From Allobosea sp. BK604 (lineage in GTDB: Bacteria > Pseudomonadota > Alphaproteobacteria > Rhizobiales > Beijerinckiaceae): 64,000 nt of DNA. Location: contig NZ_SLZF01000015.1 of assembly GCF_004341515.1 (NCBI RefSeq), positions 1 through 64,000 on the forward strand. The letters are read 5' to 3'. Both the position numbers and the translations under genes were made by a program. The notes under the pieces were generated by a model that was not told the origin of the DNA, did not search any database, and worked only from the letters and a program-made list of their open reading frames with translations. Shown here in pieces: positions 8,660 through 17,721 of this stretch (its first letter is position 1; every line of letters starts with the position of its first letter).

Positions 8660-10189
8660 ATGTCGTTCGAGACCATTCGCGAGAAATCCTTCGACGTCGT
8701 GATTGCCGGCGGCGGCTCAGCAGGCGCCGTGCTCGCGAACCGCCTGAGCGAGGATCGCAGCAGGAGCGTGCTCCTGCTCGAAGCCGGCCCGGCCTATGCC
8801 CCGGCCGATTATCCCGACATCATCGCCAATGCGAACCGGGTCGGCGGCGACGCGGCGCATGACTGGGGCTATCACACGCAGGATCGTCTCGGGCTCGGCC
8901 ACGATGTGAGGGCGATCCGCGGCAAGGTCCTTGGCGGCAGTTCCGGCGTGAACGCGGCGGTCGCCATGCGGGCGAGACCTTCCGATTTCGCGCGCTGGAC
9001 GGCGCGCGGGCTCGACGGCTGGTCGTTCGAGGATGTGCTGCCGATCTTCAAGGCTCTCGAGAACACGCCGACCGGCGACGATGCCTGGCGCGGGCGCTCC
9101 GGCCCGTTCCCGATCCGCCAGCGCACGATGGAGGAGATCACCCCGGCGATGCGGGCCTTTGTCCTCGCCTCGGAGGTGGCCGGCCTGGCTCGGGTGAGTG
9201 ATTTCAACGGGGCCGAACAGAACGGCGTCTCGCCCTATCCGCTGAACGTTGTCGACGGCCGCCGCATCAACACCGGTATGGCCTATCTGACCGACGCGAT
9301 TCGCGGCCGGCCTAACCTGACGATCCTGGGCGGAGCCGAGGTCGACAGCGTGATTTTCGACGGCCGGCGCGCGCGCGGGCTTCGCCTGGCGAGCGGCGAG
9401 ACGATCATGGCCGGTCAGGTGATCCTGTCGGCCGGGGCCTTCGGCAGCCCGGCGATCCTGATGCGCTCCGGAATCGGGCCGGCCTCGCATTTGCGCGAGC
9501 TCGACATCCCCGTCCTCCAGGACGCTCCGGTCGGCGAGCGGCTGAAGGAGCATCCGTTCTACTACAATGTCTATGCCCTGCAGCGGGAGGCGGGTTCGAT
9601 GAACCCCGTCGCCGGCGCGATCATCTGGACACGCTCGAGCGAGGCGGGCCCGGATGAACTCGACCTGCACATCTCCGGAACCCATATTTTCGACCCGGCG
9701 CAAAGCCCGACGGGCGGCGCCATCGTCCTCGCCTGCTCGGTGACGTTGCCGAACTCGGTCGGCTCGGTTCGGCTGGCCAGCCGCGATCCGCGCGCGATGC
9801 CGCTCATCCGCTATAATTTCTTTCAGGACCCGAGCGACCTTCGCCGGATGATGGAAGCGGTTCGGCTCTCCCGCCGGATCGGGCGGACGGCGCCGTTCAG
9901 CGACACGATCGCGTTGGAGATGGCGCCAGGGCCGGACGTCGAGGATGACGAAACGCTCAGGAAGGCGGTGATCGCGTCGGTCGACGGCTACGCGCATCCG
10001 ACATCGAGCGTTCCCATGGGCGGTCCCAACGATCCCGCAGCCGTGGTCGACAGCAACGGCGCGGTGCGCGGAGTGGACGGGCTGCATGTCATCGACGCCT
10101 CGATCATGCCCGACATCGTCTCGGCCCCGACCAACGTGACCACGATCATGATCGCGGAGGCGATCAGTCGAAGGCTCCTCCGAGCGTGA
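8660..10189 (+). CDS. GMC family FAD-dependent oxidoreductase
   Basis: 509 residues, the usual length for choline dehydrogenase/alcohol oxidase-type GMC enzymes. The N terminus has the dinucleotide fold VVIAGGGSAGAVLANRL (GGGSAG 17-22), followed by the GMC segment GKVLGGSSGVNA. The C-terminal HPTSSVPMG and the late INVTTIMIAEA-like FAD contact complete the family pattern. ATG 8660 has GCGGGAGAAAC upstream; the open frame to 8450 overlaps the esterase and is not used. It probably oxidises an alcohol released by the upstream esterase, but the substrate is not visible. Confidence 0.93.
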   Translation: MSFETIREKSFDVVIAGGGSAGAVLANRLSEDRSRSVLLLEAGPAYAPADYPDIIANANRVGGDAAHDWGYHTQDRLGLGHDVRAIRGKVLGGSSGVNAAVAMRARPSDFARWTARGLDGWSFEDVLPIFKALENTPTGDDAWRGRSGPFPIRQRTMEEITPAMRAFVLASEVAGLARVSDFNGAEQNGVSPYPLNVVDGRRINTGMAYLTDAIRGRPNLTILGGAEVDSVIFDGRRARGLRLASGETIMAGQVILSAGAFGSPAILMRSGIGPASHLRELDIPVLQDAPVGERLKEHPFYYNVYALQREAGSMNPVAGAIIWTRSSEAGPDELDLHISGTHIFDPAQSPTGGAIVLACSVTLPNSVGSVRLASRDPRAMPLIRYNFFQDPSDLRRMMEAVRLSRRIGRTAPFSDTIALEMAPGPDVEDDETLRKAVIASVDGYAHPTSSVPMGGPNDPAAVVDSNGAVRGVDGLHVIDASIMPDIVSAPTNVTTIMIAEAISRRLLRA

Positions 10190-10213
10190 TGGCAAGATGT
10201 TTTCGGCGTCGCA

Positions 10214-10235
10214 GGCCGGCTGGCCTGACCCGGCC
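10214..10235. terminator. Hairpin between convergent genes
   Basis: GGCCGG (10214-10219) and CCGGCC (10230-10235) can pair across a ten-base loop in the 52-base gap between the convergent GMC oxidoreductase and epimerase genes. There is no T tract on either strand, so terminator function is only a suggestion from position. Confidence 0.4.
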
Positions 10236-10241
10236 GGACGA

Positions 10242-11150
10242 TCAGGGCTTCCACAAAAGTGGGCGCGGGGCGAAGCCGAGCTTTGCCTTTGCCCGGCTGT
10301 TTGAAGCGCCGGTCAGCAAGCAGTGATAATAGACGGCCTCCTCGCCTGCGGACTTGAGCGCATCGTCGACGCTGATACGCGGCACCTCCCGCGCACCGAC
10401 CCAGCGAGCGAAGGCCGGAAGCCATTCGGCGACGGGAAGCGGGTCGTCGTCGACGACGTTATAGGCGCCGGGCTCCGCCGTCAGGGCGGAGATCGTTGCA
10501 GCAACGGCGTCGTCGATATGGACGAAGGACCAGACGGCGCGTCCGTCGCCGATGATCACCGCCTCGCCCTTCCGCACCTGATCCGCGATGGCACCGTCCG
10601 GGCGATACCAGGTGCCCGGACCGTAAAAGAAGCCGTAGCGCAGGACGGTGCCGGCCAGGCTGGGCGACGCAATCAGGCGCGCTTCGTAGTCGTCGAAGGC
10701 GCGGGCACTGTGGCCGATCTCGCCGGGGGCGTCGCGCCTCAACCTGGCGTTCTCGTCGGCCAGCGTCCCCGCGGGAGCATCGAGGTAGAAGCCACGAGAT
10801 TGCATGATGAAGCGACTGACGCCCAACGCCTCGGCGGCGGCGAGCAGATTGCTGCCGCCTTCCCGGTGCAGTCGCGTATCATTGGGCATGGCCTTGATGA
10901 TGTCGGCCGGGTTGGCGGGAAGCCAGGTCAGCTGATCGATGACGACATCCGGCTCCGCCGCCTCGATCGCCCTGTGAACCTCCGCTGCCTCGAAGGCATC
11001 GGCGATGGACACTCCCGCTCCGAGCTCCCGGAGGCGGTCGACGCCCGGCCCCGACCTTGTCATGCCGGTGACCCGGTGGCCCTGCGTCTGCAGCGCCCGC
11101 ACGAGCGGCAAGCCAACGGCGCCAGAGGCGCCGGCGATGAAGATGTTCAT
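10242..11150 (-). CDS. NAD(P)-dependent epimerase/dehydratase family protein
   Basis: 302-residue extended-SDR protein. Starting at ATG 11150 the product begins MNIFIAGASGAVGLPLVRAL, the Rossmann GxxGxxG motif. The frame is open to 11228 but adds a low-complexity leader without family similarity. The rest has an atypical-SDR layout, with YGFFYGPGTWY and a WSFVHIDDAVAA segment typical of nucleoside-diphosphate-sugar epimerase-like proteins. The classical Tyr-x3-Lys is not obvious, so catalytic identity is uncertain. It precedes no clear pathway partner; an AhpD-like gene lies 112 bases upstream on the same strand. Confidence 0.88.
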   Translation of the reverse strand: MNIFIAGASGAVGLPLVRALQTQGHRVTGMTRSGPGVDRLRELGAGVSIADAFEAAEVHRAIEAAEPDVVIDQLTWLPANPADIIKAMPNDTRLHREGGSNLLAAAEALGVSRFIMQSRGFYLDAPAGTLADENARLRRDAPGEIGHSARAFDDYEARLIASPSLAGTVLRYGFFYGPGTWYRPDGAIADQVRKGEAVIIGDGRAVWSFVHIDDAVAATISALTAEPGAYNVVDDDPLPVAEWLPAFARWVGAREVPRISVDDALKSAGEEAVYYHCLLTGASNSRAKAKLGFAPRPLLWKP

Positions 11151-11262
11151 GTCGATAGTCCCGATGATGAGCGCTCGGGAGAGCGCCTTGGTTTCTCGAT
11201 CCGGCGGCTCGTTGGGAGGCGGATTCACCGAACAGGTTGATTCAACCTGATCGGATCCGGCT

Positions 11263-11727
11263 CTAGCCCTGCTTGTTGTCGAGCACGGCCTGCGGCGTGT
11301 TCCGGAAGCTGATCGCCATGCGGTTATACGTATTCATCAGGCCGATCGCGATGGTGAGATCGACGAGCTCGCGCTCGTCGAAGACCGCGCGCACGGCAGC
11401 ATAGGCCGCATCGGGAACCCCGGTTTCGGCGACGCGCGTCACGCTTTCTGCCCATGCCAGGGCGGCGCGCTCGCGCTCGTCGAACAATCCTCCCGCTTCC
11501 GGCCAGGCCTGCACCAGCGCGATCTTCTCGATTGGCTGCCCACGCTTCAGCAGGTCGCGCGTGTGCATGTCCAGGCAATAGGCGCAGTTATTGATCTGCG
11601 AGATGCGCAAATAGACCAGGTCGACCAGGATCGGTGAGAGGCTGCTCTGGAGGATGTAGCCGTAGACCCCGCCGAGAGCCTTCAAGCCGGCCGGAGCGAC
11701 CTGATTGTAGTCGAGGCGCTTGCTCAT
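11263..11727 (-). CDS. Carboxymuconolactone decarboxylase/AhpD-like peroxidase family protein
   Basis: 154 residues. The AhpD core is visible at NNCAYCLDMHT: Cys48, Cys51 and His55 form the CxxC-x3-H redox motif, so a thiol-dependent (hydro)peroxidase is more likely than a decarboxylase. Length and the NRMAISFRNTP C terminus match the small AhpD-like proteins. The cupin pseudogene lies 26 bases upstream on the same strand and is expected to be cotranscribed; the pair is divergent from the MocR-type regulator. Confidence 0.9.
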   Translation of the reverse strand: MSKRLDYNQVAPAGLKALGGVYGYILQSSLSPILVDLVYLRISQINNCAYCLDMHTRDLLKRGQPIEKIALVQAWPEAGGLFDERERAALAWAESVTRVAETGVPDAAYAAVRAVFDERELVDLTIAIGLMNTYNRMAISFRNTPQAVLDNKQG

Positions 11728-11753
11728 CGTCGTATCCTTACGATTCGAGGCGG

Positions 11754-12169
11754 TTACTTGAGCGGCGTGACGAGCTGCTTGTCGTCGCTGTCGACGACGA
11801 AGACAGCCAGGAGCTTGGCAGGCCTTGTCTTGCTCGCGTTCCGGCTGATGGCGTGCGTGGCGCCCGGCACCTCGTGCCAGCTCTCGCCGGCACGATAGAC
11901 CCGGGCCGGGCCGTCATCGACCTTCGATTCGATCGCTCCTGAGAGGACATAGGCGAAGATGAAGGCCGATTTCGCGTGGGTATGCGCAGGCGAGGCGCCA
12001 CCCGGTGCGTAATCGACGACAAGCGCGACCAGCGACTTGCCGGGGATATTGGGAATCGCGCGTTCGAAATGCGGGGTGACCTTTTCTTCGGGGCCATGCG
12101 CGGCGGCGGGCATCGCAGTGGCGATGGCGAGGCCGCGAAGGTGGCGCCGATCAGGGATCGAATGGTCAT
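11754..12169 (-). pseudogene. Secreted cupin-domain protein, one-base frameshift in the signal peptide
   Basis: ATG 12169 follows a strong AAAGGAGAAA site and begins MTIRSLIGATFA, but the frame then shifts. Inserting one G in the GG run near 12131-12134 restores a signal peptide GLAIATAMPAAAHG joined to the mature cupin (PGKSLVALVVDYAPGGASPAHTHAKSAFIFAYVLSG). The repaired protein is 138 residues. The cupin has the HTH metal ligands. The 416-base span is one short of a full frame. Either a recent mutation or a base-calling loss in a G run; the mature part itself is intact. Confidence 0.8.
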
Positions 12170-12243
12170 GATGGTTTCTCCTTTCCCGCAGAGAGATCGC
12201 TCCTTTCTGGTCTAATAAAAAGCACCAAGAACTTATAAAAATC

Positions 12244-13665
12244 ATGTACTACGAAACTATGGACAAGCCGCTGCAGCTCAAGCTCGATCGCTCGGCCCGG
12301 ACGCCGCTGGCCGAGCAGATCCGCATGGGGATCAGCACCGCGATCGAAACCGGCGTGCTCGCGCCCGGCGCGCGCCTGCCGTCCTGGCTGGACCTGGCGG
12401 CCCAGCTCGGGGTCGCGCGCGGCACGGTGCGCGCGGCCTATGACAAGCTTTCGGCGGCACAGTTCATCGTGGCCTCGCGTGCCGCCGGAACCCGCGTTGC
12501 GGATCGCCCGCCCGCCACCTCTCGCATCGAGCAAGCTCCTGCTCCCGGCTCCTTCATGGAGACTTATCTGGAGATGATTGCCGGCCCGGCGATCTTCCAG
12601 ATGGGTGTGCCGGCACAGGAAACCTTCCCGGCGACGCTGCTCGCGCGGCTCCGTGCGCAGGCCGCGCGCGCGGAGGCGAGCGCGCCCGCGATTTACCCCG
12701 ATCCGCGCGGCGAGCTGGAATTGCGGCGGGAGATTGCGGCTTATCTCGCGGTCGCGCGCGGCCTCGACTGTTCGCCCTCGCAGATCATCGTCACGGCCGG
12801 TTACACCGGCGGCCTCGGATTGGCGCTGCGCGGGCTCGGCCTGGAGGGGCGCAAGGTCTGGTTCGAAGATCCGGGCTTTCCCTTCACCAGGCGAGGGCTC
12901 GAACTCGCGCGACTATCGCCGGTGCCTATCCCGGTCGATGAGGAGGGCATCGATGTCGAGCACGGCCTGCGCCATGCATCCGATGCTGCGCTGGCGGTCG
13001 TGACGCCGGGTCAGCAGGCGCCGCTCGGCTTCGTCCTGTCGCTGGCGCGTCGGCTGCAACTGCTCGATTGGGCCGCCCGGGAGGGCGCCTGGGTGATCGA
13101 GGACGACTATCTCAGCGAATTGCAGCTCGATGGCCGCGCCGCGCCCGCTCTCGCCTCGCTCGATCGCGCCGGGCGCGTCATCCATATCGGAAGCTTCAGC
13201 AAGACGATCAGCCCCGCCCTGCGGCTGGGCTTCGTCGTCGCTCCGCCCGCATTGGCCGGCCGGCTTGCCGAGGCCGCAGCCTGCCTTGCGCCAGCTCCCG
13301 GGCCGGCGGTGCAGCTCGCGATCGCCGAGTTCATGCGGGAAGGCCACTACCTTCGGCACCTGCGCCGGACGAAACGGGTCTACGCGGCCCAGCGGGACGG
13401 CGTGCTGCAAAACCTCAAAGCCGCGTCCTGCACCGTCTCGATCGCCGGACTCGCCGTCTTGCTGCGGCTGCCGAAAGGCGTCCCGGACCTTGCCATCGTG
13501 CGGGAGGCATCCTTTTTCGGGGTGGCGCCGACCGCCTTGTCGGTCTGGTTCGCATCGCCCGCTTCGGCCCAGAGCGGATTGCTTCTCGGCCTCACTACAG
13601 CCCCGCAACGGCAGCTCGCGCGATCCTGCGAGCGCCTGAACGAGATCATCGGGCGCTTTCTCTAA
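12244..13665 (+). CDS. MocR-type (GntR/aminotransferase fusion) transcriptional regulator
   Basis: 473 residues. Residues 10-85 are a GntR winged helix (RTPLAEQIRMGISTAIETG; LGVARGTVRAAYDKL). Residues 110-470 are a fold-type I aminotransferase domain with the PLP lysine in GSFSKTISPALRLG. Such regulators sense PLP or an amino compound. It is divergent from the cupin/AhpD pair across 74 bases that contain AT-rich sequence and TGGT/ACCA half-sites (12210-12230), so it probably controls that pair. ATG 12244 is taken; ATG 12259 is possible. No ribosome site is obvious. Confidence 0.92.
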   Translation: MYYETMDKPLQLKLDRSARTPLAEQIRMGISTAIETGVLAPGARLPSWLDLAAQLGVARGTVRAAYDKLSAAQFIVASRAAGTRVADRPPATSRIEQAPAPGSFMETYLEMIAGPAIFQMGVPAQETFPATLLARLRAQAARAEASAPAIYPDPRGELELRREIAAYLAVARGLDCSPSQIIVTAGYTGGLGLALRGLGLEGRKVWFEDPGFPFTRRGLELARLSPVPIPVDEEGIDVEHGLRHASDAALAVVTPGQQAPLGFVLSLARRLQLLDWAAREGAWVIEDDYLSELQLDGRAAPALASLDRAGRVIHIGSFSKTISPALRLGFVVAPPALAGRLAEAAACLAPAPGPAVQLAIAEFMREGHYLRHLRRTKRVYAAQRDGVLQNLKAASCTVSIAGLAVLLRLPKGVPDLAIVREASFFGVAPTALSVWFASPASAQSGLLLGLTTAPQRQLARSCERLNEIIGRFL

Positions 13666-13680
13666 GGCGCCTTCGATGCG

Positions 13681-14301
13681 CTAGTCGCGCTGAACGTTGA
13701 TCCAGAGCGTGCGCACGTGGCCGTTGCCGTGGTTCCAGATCCGGTGCGGGCGGCGTGAGCTGTAGGAGATCAGGTCGCCGGTCTCCATGACATGCAGCGT
13801 CCCGTCGACCTCGACGGTGAGCTTGCCGTCGAGGACGAAGCCGTATTCGAAGCCGTCATGCTTGATCGGCTTCTCGGTGGCCCCGGTATGCGGGGCATAC
13901 TCGTTGAGCGCGATCGAGATGCCGCGCGCCTTGTCTTCCCTGATCAGGCGCCTGATCACATGGGCGGCGGTCTCGATCGTGCGCTGCTCGGAGCTGCGCA
14001 CCACCAGCTTCTCGTCGTCGACCACCTGATCGACGATGAAATCCGACATCTGCACGCCAAGCGCGTTGGCGATGACGATCAGCGAGCCGATCGACGGCGA
14101 TGCCCTGCCGCGCTCGACCAGGCTGAGCATGGATGGGCTCAGCCCGCAGGCATCGGCCAACGCCTGAAGCGTCATGTCGCGCCCCAGCCTGACCTCGCGA
14201 ATACGGACTCCGATTGCCGCAAGCGCGGTGGCGGTTGCTCCGGCGGCATCGTCCTGAATGTTCAGCAAAGGCTCGCTCACGATGGCGGTATCCTCGGTCA
14301 T
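13681..14301 (-). CDS. XRE family transcriptional regulator with C-terminal cupin sensor
   Basis: 206 residues from ATG 14301; a GTG at 14337 would add 12 residues. Residues about 27-85 form an XRE helix-turn-helix (MTLQALADACGLSPSMLSLVERGRASPSIGSL). The last 90 residues are a cupin_2 domain (HDGFEYGFVLDGKLTVEVDG; GDLISYSSRRPHRIWN). This PuuR-like architecture usually represses a neighbouring catabolic operon and is released by small ligands. It is divergent from the cupin-hydrolase operon starting at 14414 and is its likely regulator. Confidence 0.92.
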   Translation of the reverse strand: MTEDTAIVSEPLLNIQDDAAGATATALAAIGVRIREVRLGRDMTLQALADACGLSPSMLSLVERGRASPSIGSLIVIANALGVQMSDFIVDQVVDDEKLVVRSSEQRTIETAAHVIRRLIREDKARGISIALNEYAPHTGATEKPIKHDGFEYGFVLDGKLTVEVDGTLHVMETGDLISYSSRRPHRIWNHGNGHVRTLWINVQRD

Positions 14302-14413
14302 GTCGACTGCCCGACCACAAGCACGATGCGACCCCACGCATAGGCACTTGCGCCGTTTTCAATTTTGATGGTACTAAAATAAATTAATCAAACTCAAAAG
14401 GCAACGGCAGCTC
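14302..14413. promoter_or_regulatory. Divergent promoter region with TTTGAT/ATCAAA inverted repeat
   Basis: The AT-rich gap between the XRE-cupin regulator and the first cupin gene carries TTTGAT (14364-14369) and ATCAAA (14387-14392) separated by 17 bases. It is the only AT-rich stretch in the neighbourhood and a plausible operator for the divergent regulator. No clear sigma70 hexamers could be fixed. Confidence 0.45.
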
Positions 14414-14821
14414 GTGCATCGCTCAACCATCCATAGCACAGTTCGCGTCGTGGATAGCGCCGTCGACTGTCCCACCCTTCCTCTGGTCATCGGCGCCGGC
14501 ACTGCCCGGGCCGTGATGTGGCCCGGGAATGGCGCTCTCTACCGCACATTCCAGGTGATGGAACTGCAGGCCGGCGACCGGACCATCGACCTACGGCACC
14601 CCTCCGACAGCGCCTACTACGTTGCGGCGGGCTCGGGCTCCATTGTCGATCTCGCCTCCGGGGACCGTTTTGATCTGGTTGAAGGTGCGATGTTGCATAT
14701 CGATAAAGGCGATGGCTACCGGTTCGAAGCATCCGGTCAGGCTGGCGTGAAACTGATCGGCGGCCCATGCCCCGCCGATCCGCAGCTCTATGCCCATCTC
14801 GCGGTTGCGGAGGCAAGCTGA
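14414..14821 (+). CDS. Cupin-domain protein
   Basis: 135 residues from a GTG start at 14414. A single cupin barrel is recognisable (AVMWPGNGALYRTFQVMEL; YYVAAGSGSIVDLASGD; MLHIDKGDGYRFEA), but the usual HxH metal pair is reduced to a single His (LRHPSD), so metal binding is doubtful. Its stop overlaps the start of the second cupin gene, which resembles it, suggesting a duplicated pair acting together. First gene of an operon with a C-N hydrolase, CoxG and a cyclase. Function unknown. Confidence 0.8.
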   Translation: MHRSTIHSTVRVVDSAVDCPTLPLVIGAGTARAVMWPGNGALYRTFQVMELQAGDRTIDLRHPSDSAYYVAAGSGSIVDLASGDRFDLVEGAMLHIDKGDGYRFEASGQAGVKLIGGPCPADPQLYAHLAVAEAS

Positions 14822-15219
14822 TGGCCATTCGCATCTTCCACCGCGATACCCCGTCGATGCGCCTCCCGCTCATCTCCAGGGATGCGCGCTTCGTGATCTG
14901 GCCCGGCACCGGCGCCTGGTCCGCGAATATGAACTATGTCCGGCTCGAGCCGGGCGAGGCCAACAAGCCGCATATCCATACCCTGTCAGAGGATACGATC
15001 TTCATCCTCGAAGGCGAGGGAACTGTCCACGACTATACGAACGACATCAAGCTGCCATTCCGGGCCGGCTGCGTGGTGCATGTCCCGGTCGGGGTCAAGC
15101 ATGCGGTCGCGGCCGATCGTGGGGTCGGCATCGTCAGTGTCGGCGGGCCGAGCCCGGCCGATGTGCCGCTGCTCAAGGCGGTCGGCGCGCTCGCGGCCGA
15201 TGCGGAACAGCCGGCATGA
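14821..15219 (+). CDS. Cupin-domain protein with metal-site histidines
   Basis: 132 residues. The cupin motif HIHTLSEDTIFILEGEG contains HxH and a following Glu, and a second motif VHVPVGVKHAV supplies another His, so it should bind a metal. TGATG overlap with the upstream cupin, GGAGGC as ribosome site, and ATGA overlap with the downstream C-N hydrolase make it translationally coupled on both sides. May be an isomerase, dioxygenase or sensor in the same pathway; not assignable further. Confidence 0.85.
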   Translation: MAIRIFHRDTPSMRLPLISRDARFVIWPGTGAWSANMNYVRLEPGEANKPHIHTLSEDTIFILEGEGTVHDYTNDIKLPFRAGCVVHVPVGVKHAVAADRGVGIVSVGGPSPADVPLLKAVGALAADAEQPA

Positions 15220-16064
15220 AGTTTTCCGTCGCGGCCGTGCAGTTCACTGCCGCGCCGGGGCGGGCAGCTGAAAACCTGGGCCAGACGCTCGCCCTGATCG
15301 AGACGGCCGCCGCTAGCGGTGCAAGCGTCGTCATCCTGCCGGAACTGGCGATCTCCGGATACACGCTCGACAAGGACCTGCTCGAGGCGGCGGCCGAGCC
15401 GTTCGAGGGCCCGACATTCGCCGCCTGGACAAAGCTCGCGCGCCGGCTCGGCATCGTGATCGCCGGCGGTTTCTGCGAGCGCGATAGCGGGCATCTCTAC
15501 AATGCGGCCATGCTCGTCGGGCCGGATGGGCTGCTGCTGCGCTATCGCAAGCTTCATCTGTTCGACCGCGAAAAGTTGGTCTTCGCGCCCGGCGATCGCG
15601 GGCTTGGCGTCGCCGCGACGCCGTTCGGCCGGATAGGCCTTTGCGTCTGCTACGATCTCAGATTCGTCGAGGTGATGCGGGGCCTTGCCTTGCAGGATGC
15701 CGATCTCGTCGCCGTGCCGACTGCCTGGGTGCGCGGCTTCGACAAGGTTGCGCGGGATGGCGACGGCCTGATCGGCCAGGCGCGCGGCGCGATCGTCCAG
15801 GCCAATCTCAATCAGGTCTATGTCGCCTGCGCCTCCCAGGGCGGGACGGCCGGCGACATTGCCTTCCTCGGCTCGTCGCTGGTGGCGGATCCCTATGGGC
15901 GCATCCTGTCCGGGCCGCTTCCTGAGGATGAGCAGGCGACCGTCATGGCCGAGATCGACCTTGCCGTCATTCGCGCCGCGCAGGAGCGCACCGAGCTCGT
16001 CAGGCCGCGCCAGGACCGGCGCACCGATCTCTACGGCGTGAGCCTCGCCGGCCGGATGCTCTAG
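15216..16064 (+). CDS. Carbon-nitrogen hydrolase (nitrilase superfamily)
   Basis: 282 residues. The nitrilase-superfamily triad is complete: Glu43 (LPELAISGY), Lys112 (RKLHLFD) and Cys145 (CVCYDLRF). The family cleaves nitriles, amides or N-carbamoyl compounds; the length fits amidase or carbamoylase branches. ATG 15216 overlaps the upstream stop by ATGA. In an operon with CoxG and a cyclase-type hydrolase this enzyme plausibly releases ammonia from an amide formed during breakdown of a nitrogen heterocycle; that role is inference. Confidence 0.92.
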   Translation: MKFSVAAVQFTAAPGRAAENLGQTLALIETAAASGASVVILPELAISGYTLDKDLLEAAAEPFEGPTFAAWTKLARRLGIVIAGGFCERDSGHLYNAAMLVGPDGLLLRYRKLHLFDREKLVFAPGDRGLGVAATPFGRIGLCVCYDLRFVEVMRGLALQDADLVAVPTAWVRGFDKVARDGDGLIGQARGAIVQANLNQVYVACASQGGTAGDIAFLGSSLVADPYGRILSGPLPEDEQATVMAEIDLAVIRAAQERTELVRPRQDRRTDLYGVSLAGRML

Positions 16065-16084
16065 ATGACGAAAAGGGGCGATCG

Positions 16085-16693
16085 ATGAAAATCGCGCAGG
16101 AATTCACCGTGGCTCGCCCGCTATCCGTGGTCTGGAGCTTCTTCCAGGACATTCCGACCGTGGCGAGCTGCCTGCCCGGCGCCGAATATCTCGGCCCGAG
16201 GGGCGAAGGCAAACATGCCGGCAAGGTCTCCTCGAAGATCGGGCCGTTCCAGGCGAGCTTCGAGGGCGAGGCCGAGGTCGTCTATGACGAAGCGGCCAAG
16301 TCCGTGCATGTCGATGGTAAGGGCGTCGACAAGAAGGGCGCCAGCCGCGGCAAGATGGTGATGGATTGCCGCCTCCTGCCCGAGGGCGAGGCGACCAAGG
16401 TGGTTGTCGAGGCGGATGTGCAGCTTTCGGGCACGATCGCCCAGTTCGGCCGCACCGGCATCATCGCCGAGATCGCCAATCTCCTCGTCGCCGATTTCGT
16501 CCGCAATGCGGAAGCCGAGCTTGCGGTCAGCGCTGTGCCCGCCGCCGGCGCAACGGCCGCCGCCGAGCCGGCGGCCCCCGCGCCTGCGCCTGCGCCTCAA
16601 CGTGCCGCGGCCAAGCCGATCGGCGGCTTCGCCCTTCTGCTCGCCGCGCTCAAATCCTGGTTCGCCTCGCTGTTGCCGCGGCGCGCCAACTGA
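16085..16693 (+). CDS. coxG: CoxG-like SRPBCC family protein
   Basis: 202 residues. The first 145 residues are the CoxG (carbon monoxide dehydrogenase subunit G) START-like domain (FTVARPLSVVWSFFQDI, CLPGAE, ADVQLSGTIAQFGRTGI). A proline/alanine linker (about 150-175) joins it to a hydrophobic C-terminal helix (GGFALLLAALKSWFASLLP), which fits membrane tethering. CoxG recruits molybdenum hydroxylases to the membrane and may load quinone-linked electron flow. A CoxLMS-like hydroxylase is encoded 7 kb downstream, so the two regions probably serve one pathway. Confidence 0.88.
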   Translation: MKIAQEFTVARPLSVVWSFFQDIPTVASCLPGAEYLGPRGEGKHAGKVSSKIGPFQASFEGEAEVVYDEAAKSVHVDGKGVDKKGASRGKMVMDCRLLPEGEATKVVVEADVQLSGTIAQFGRTGIIAEIANLLVADFVRNAEAELAVSAVPAAGATAAAEPAAPAPAPAPQRAAAKPIGGFALLLAALKSWFASLLPRRAN

Positions 16694-16722
16694 CCGTTCC
16701 GATCCCAGCCTGGAGTTCCGTC

Positions 16723-17613
16723 ATGAAGATCGTCGACCTCTCCCATCTGATGAATGTCCATACCCCGGGTTGGGTCGGCTATGCCGGCAACAAGATGTAC
16801 TATGCCCAGAACCTCCAAACGAAGATGATCGTCGCCCAGCGCATCGACACCGCGCTGCATGTCGGCACGCATATCGACGGCGCCATGCACGGCACCGACG
16901 GCATGGGCGATATGGCCTCCTATCCGCTCGATTATCTCGTCGGGCCGGGCGCCGTGGTCGACGTCTCCGAGCATATGGATGACTGGGCCGTCATCACGCC
17001 GGAGATGATCGAGAAGGCGCCGGTCGAGGTAAAGGAAGGCGATATCCTGATCATCCATACCGGCTGGCACCGCTACTGGGAGGGGCAGCCGCAGCAGGAC
17101 CTCGTGCGCTATTTCTGCATGCATCCGGGCGGCGGCATCGAGCTGCTCGACTGGATGATCCAGAAGAAGATCAAGTGGTTCGGCATCGATTGCGGCTCCG
17201 GCGACCACGCGATGAACACCTCGATCCGCCACATGCGCCCCGATCTCGCCGCGCGTTTCGAGAAAAAGGTCGGCAAAAGCTGCGACGAGTTCTTCGGCGA
17301 ATACACCTACACGCACAAGAAATCGGGCCGTGAGGTGACGGAGAACATCTTCCCGTTCCATTCCTACGCCTTCCAGGAAGGCCTGATCCACGCCGAGAAC
17401 GTTGGCGGCGACATCGAGAAGATGCTGAACCAGCGTGCCGTCATCGGCGCCTTCCCGTGGCGTTACGAGGGGCTCGAAGCCTGCCCGTGCCGCATCGTCT
17501 GCTTCCAGGGCATGGACGAGAGCGTCGAGGCGGTGGGCGATGTCGCCAAGGCGATCATGGGGCCACGGCGCATCGCTTCGGGCGTCTCGACCGGCGGGCC
17601 GGACGGGCGCTGA
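16723..17613 (+). CDS. Cyclase family metal-dependent hydrolase (KynB/isatin-hydrolase fold)
   Basis: 296 residues. LHVGTHIDGAMH matches the HxGTHxDxxxH metal motif of the cyclase/arylformamidase family, and later FGIDCGSGDH and the His-rich region complete the site. Characterised relatives include kynurenine formamidase and isatin hydrolase, both of which hydrolyse amides or lactams made from indoles. ATG 16723 follows GGAG. Last gene of the cupin-hydrolase-CoxG run; the monooxygenase gene follows after a 261-base gap with its own promoter. Confidence 0.9.
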   Translation: MKIVDLSHLMNVHTPGWVGYAGNKMYYAQNLQTKMIVAQRIDTALHVGTHIDGAMHGTDGMGDMASYPLDYLVGPGAVVDVSEHMDDWAVITPEMIEKAPVEVKEGDILIIHTGWHRYWEGQPQQDLVRYFCMHPGGGIELLDWMIQKKIKWFGIDCGSGDHAMNTSIRHMRPDLAARFEKKVGKSCDEFFGEYTYTHKKSGREVTENIFPFHSYAFQEGLIHAENVGGDIEKMLNQRAVIGAFPWRYEGLEACPCRIVCFQGMDESVEAVGDVAKAIMGPRRIASGVSTGGPDGR

Positions 17614-17721
17614 TGAAGCGGGATTTGACCGGATTGAAATCGGACGCCTGCGGCATCGCCGCCAGGCGTTCGGCGGGTCCGTCTCCGTCCGGGAAAACCG
17701 GCCTGGCCGCGCGTTTCATGG

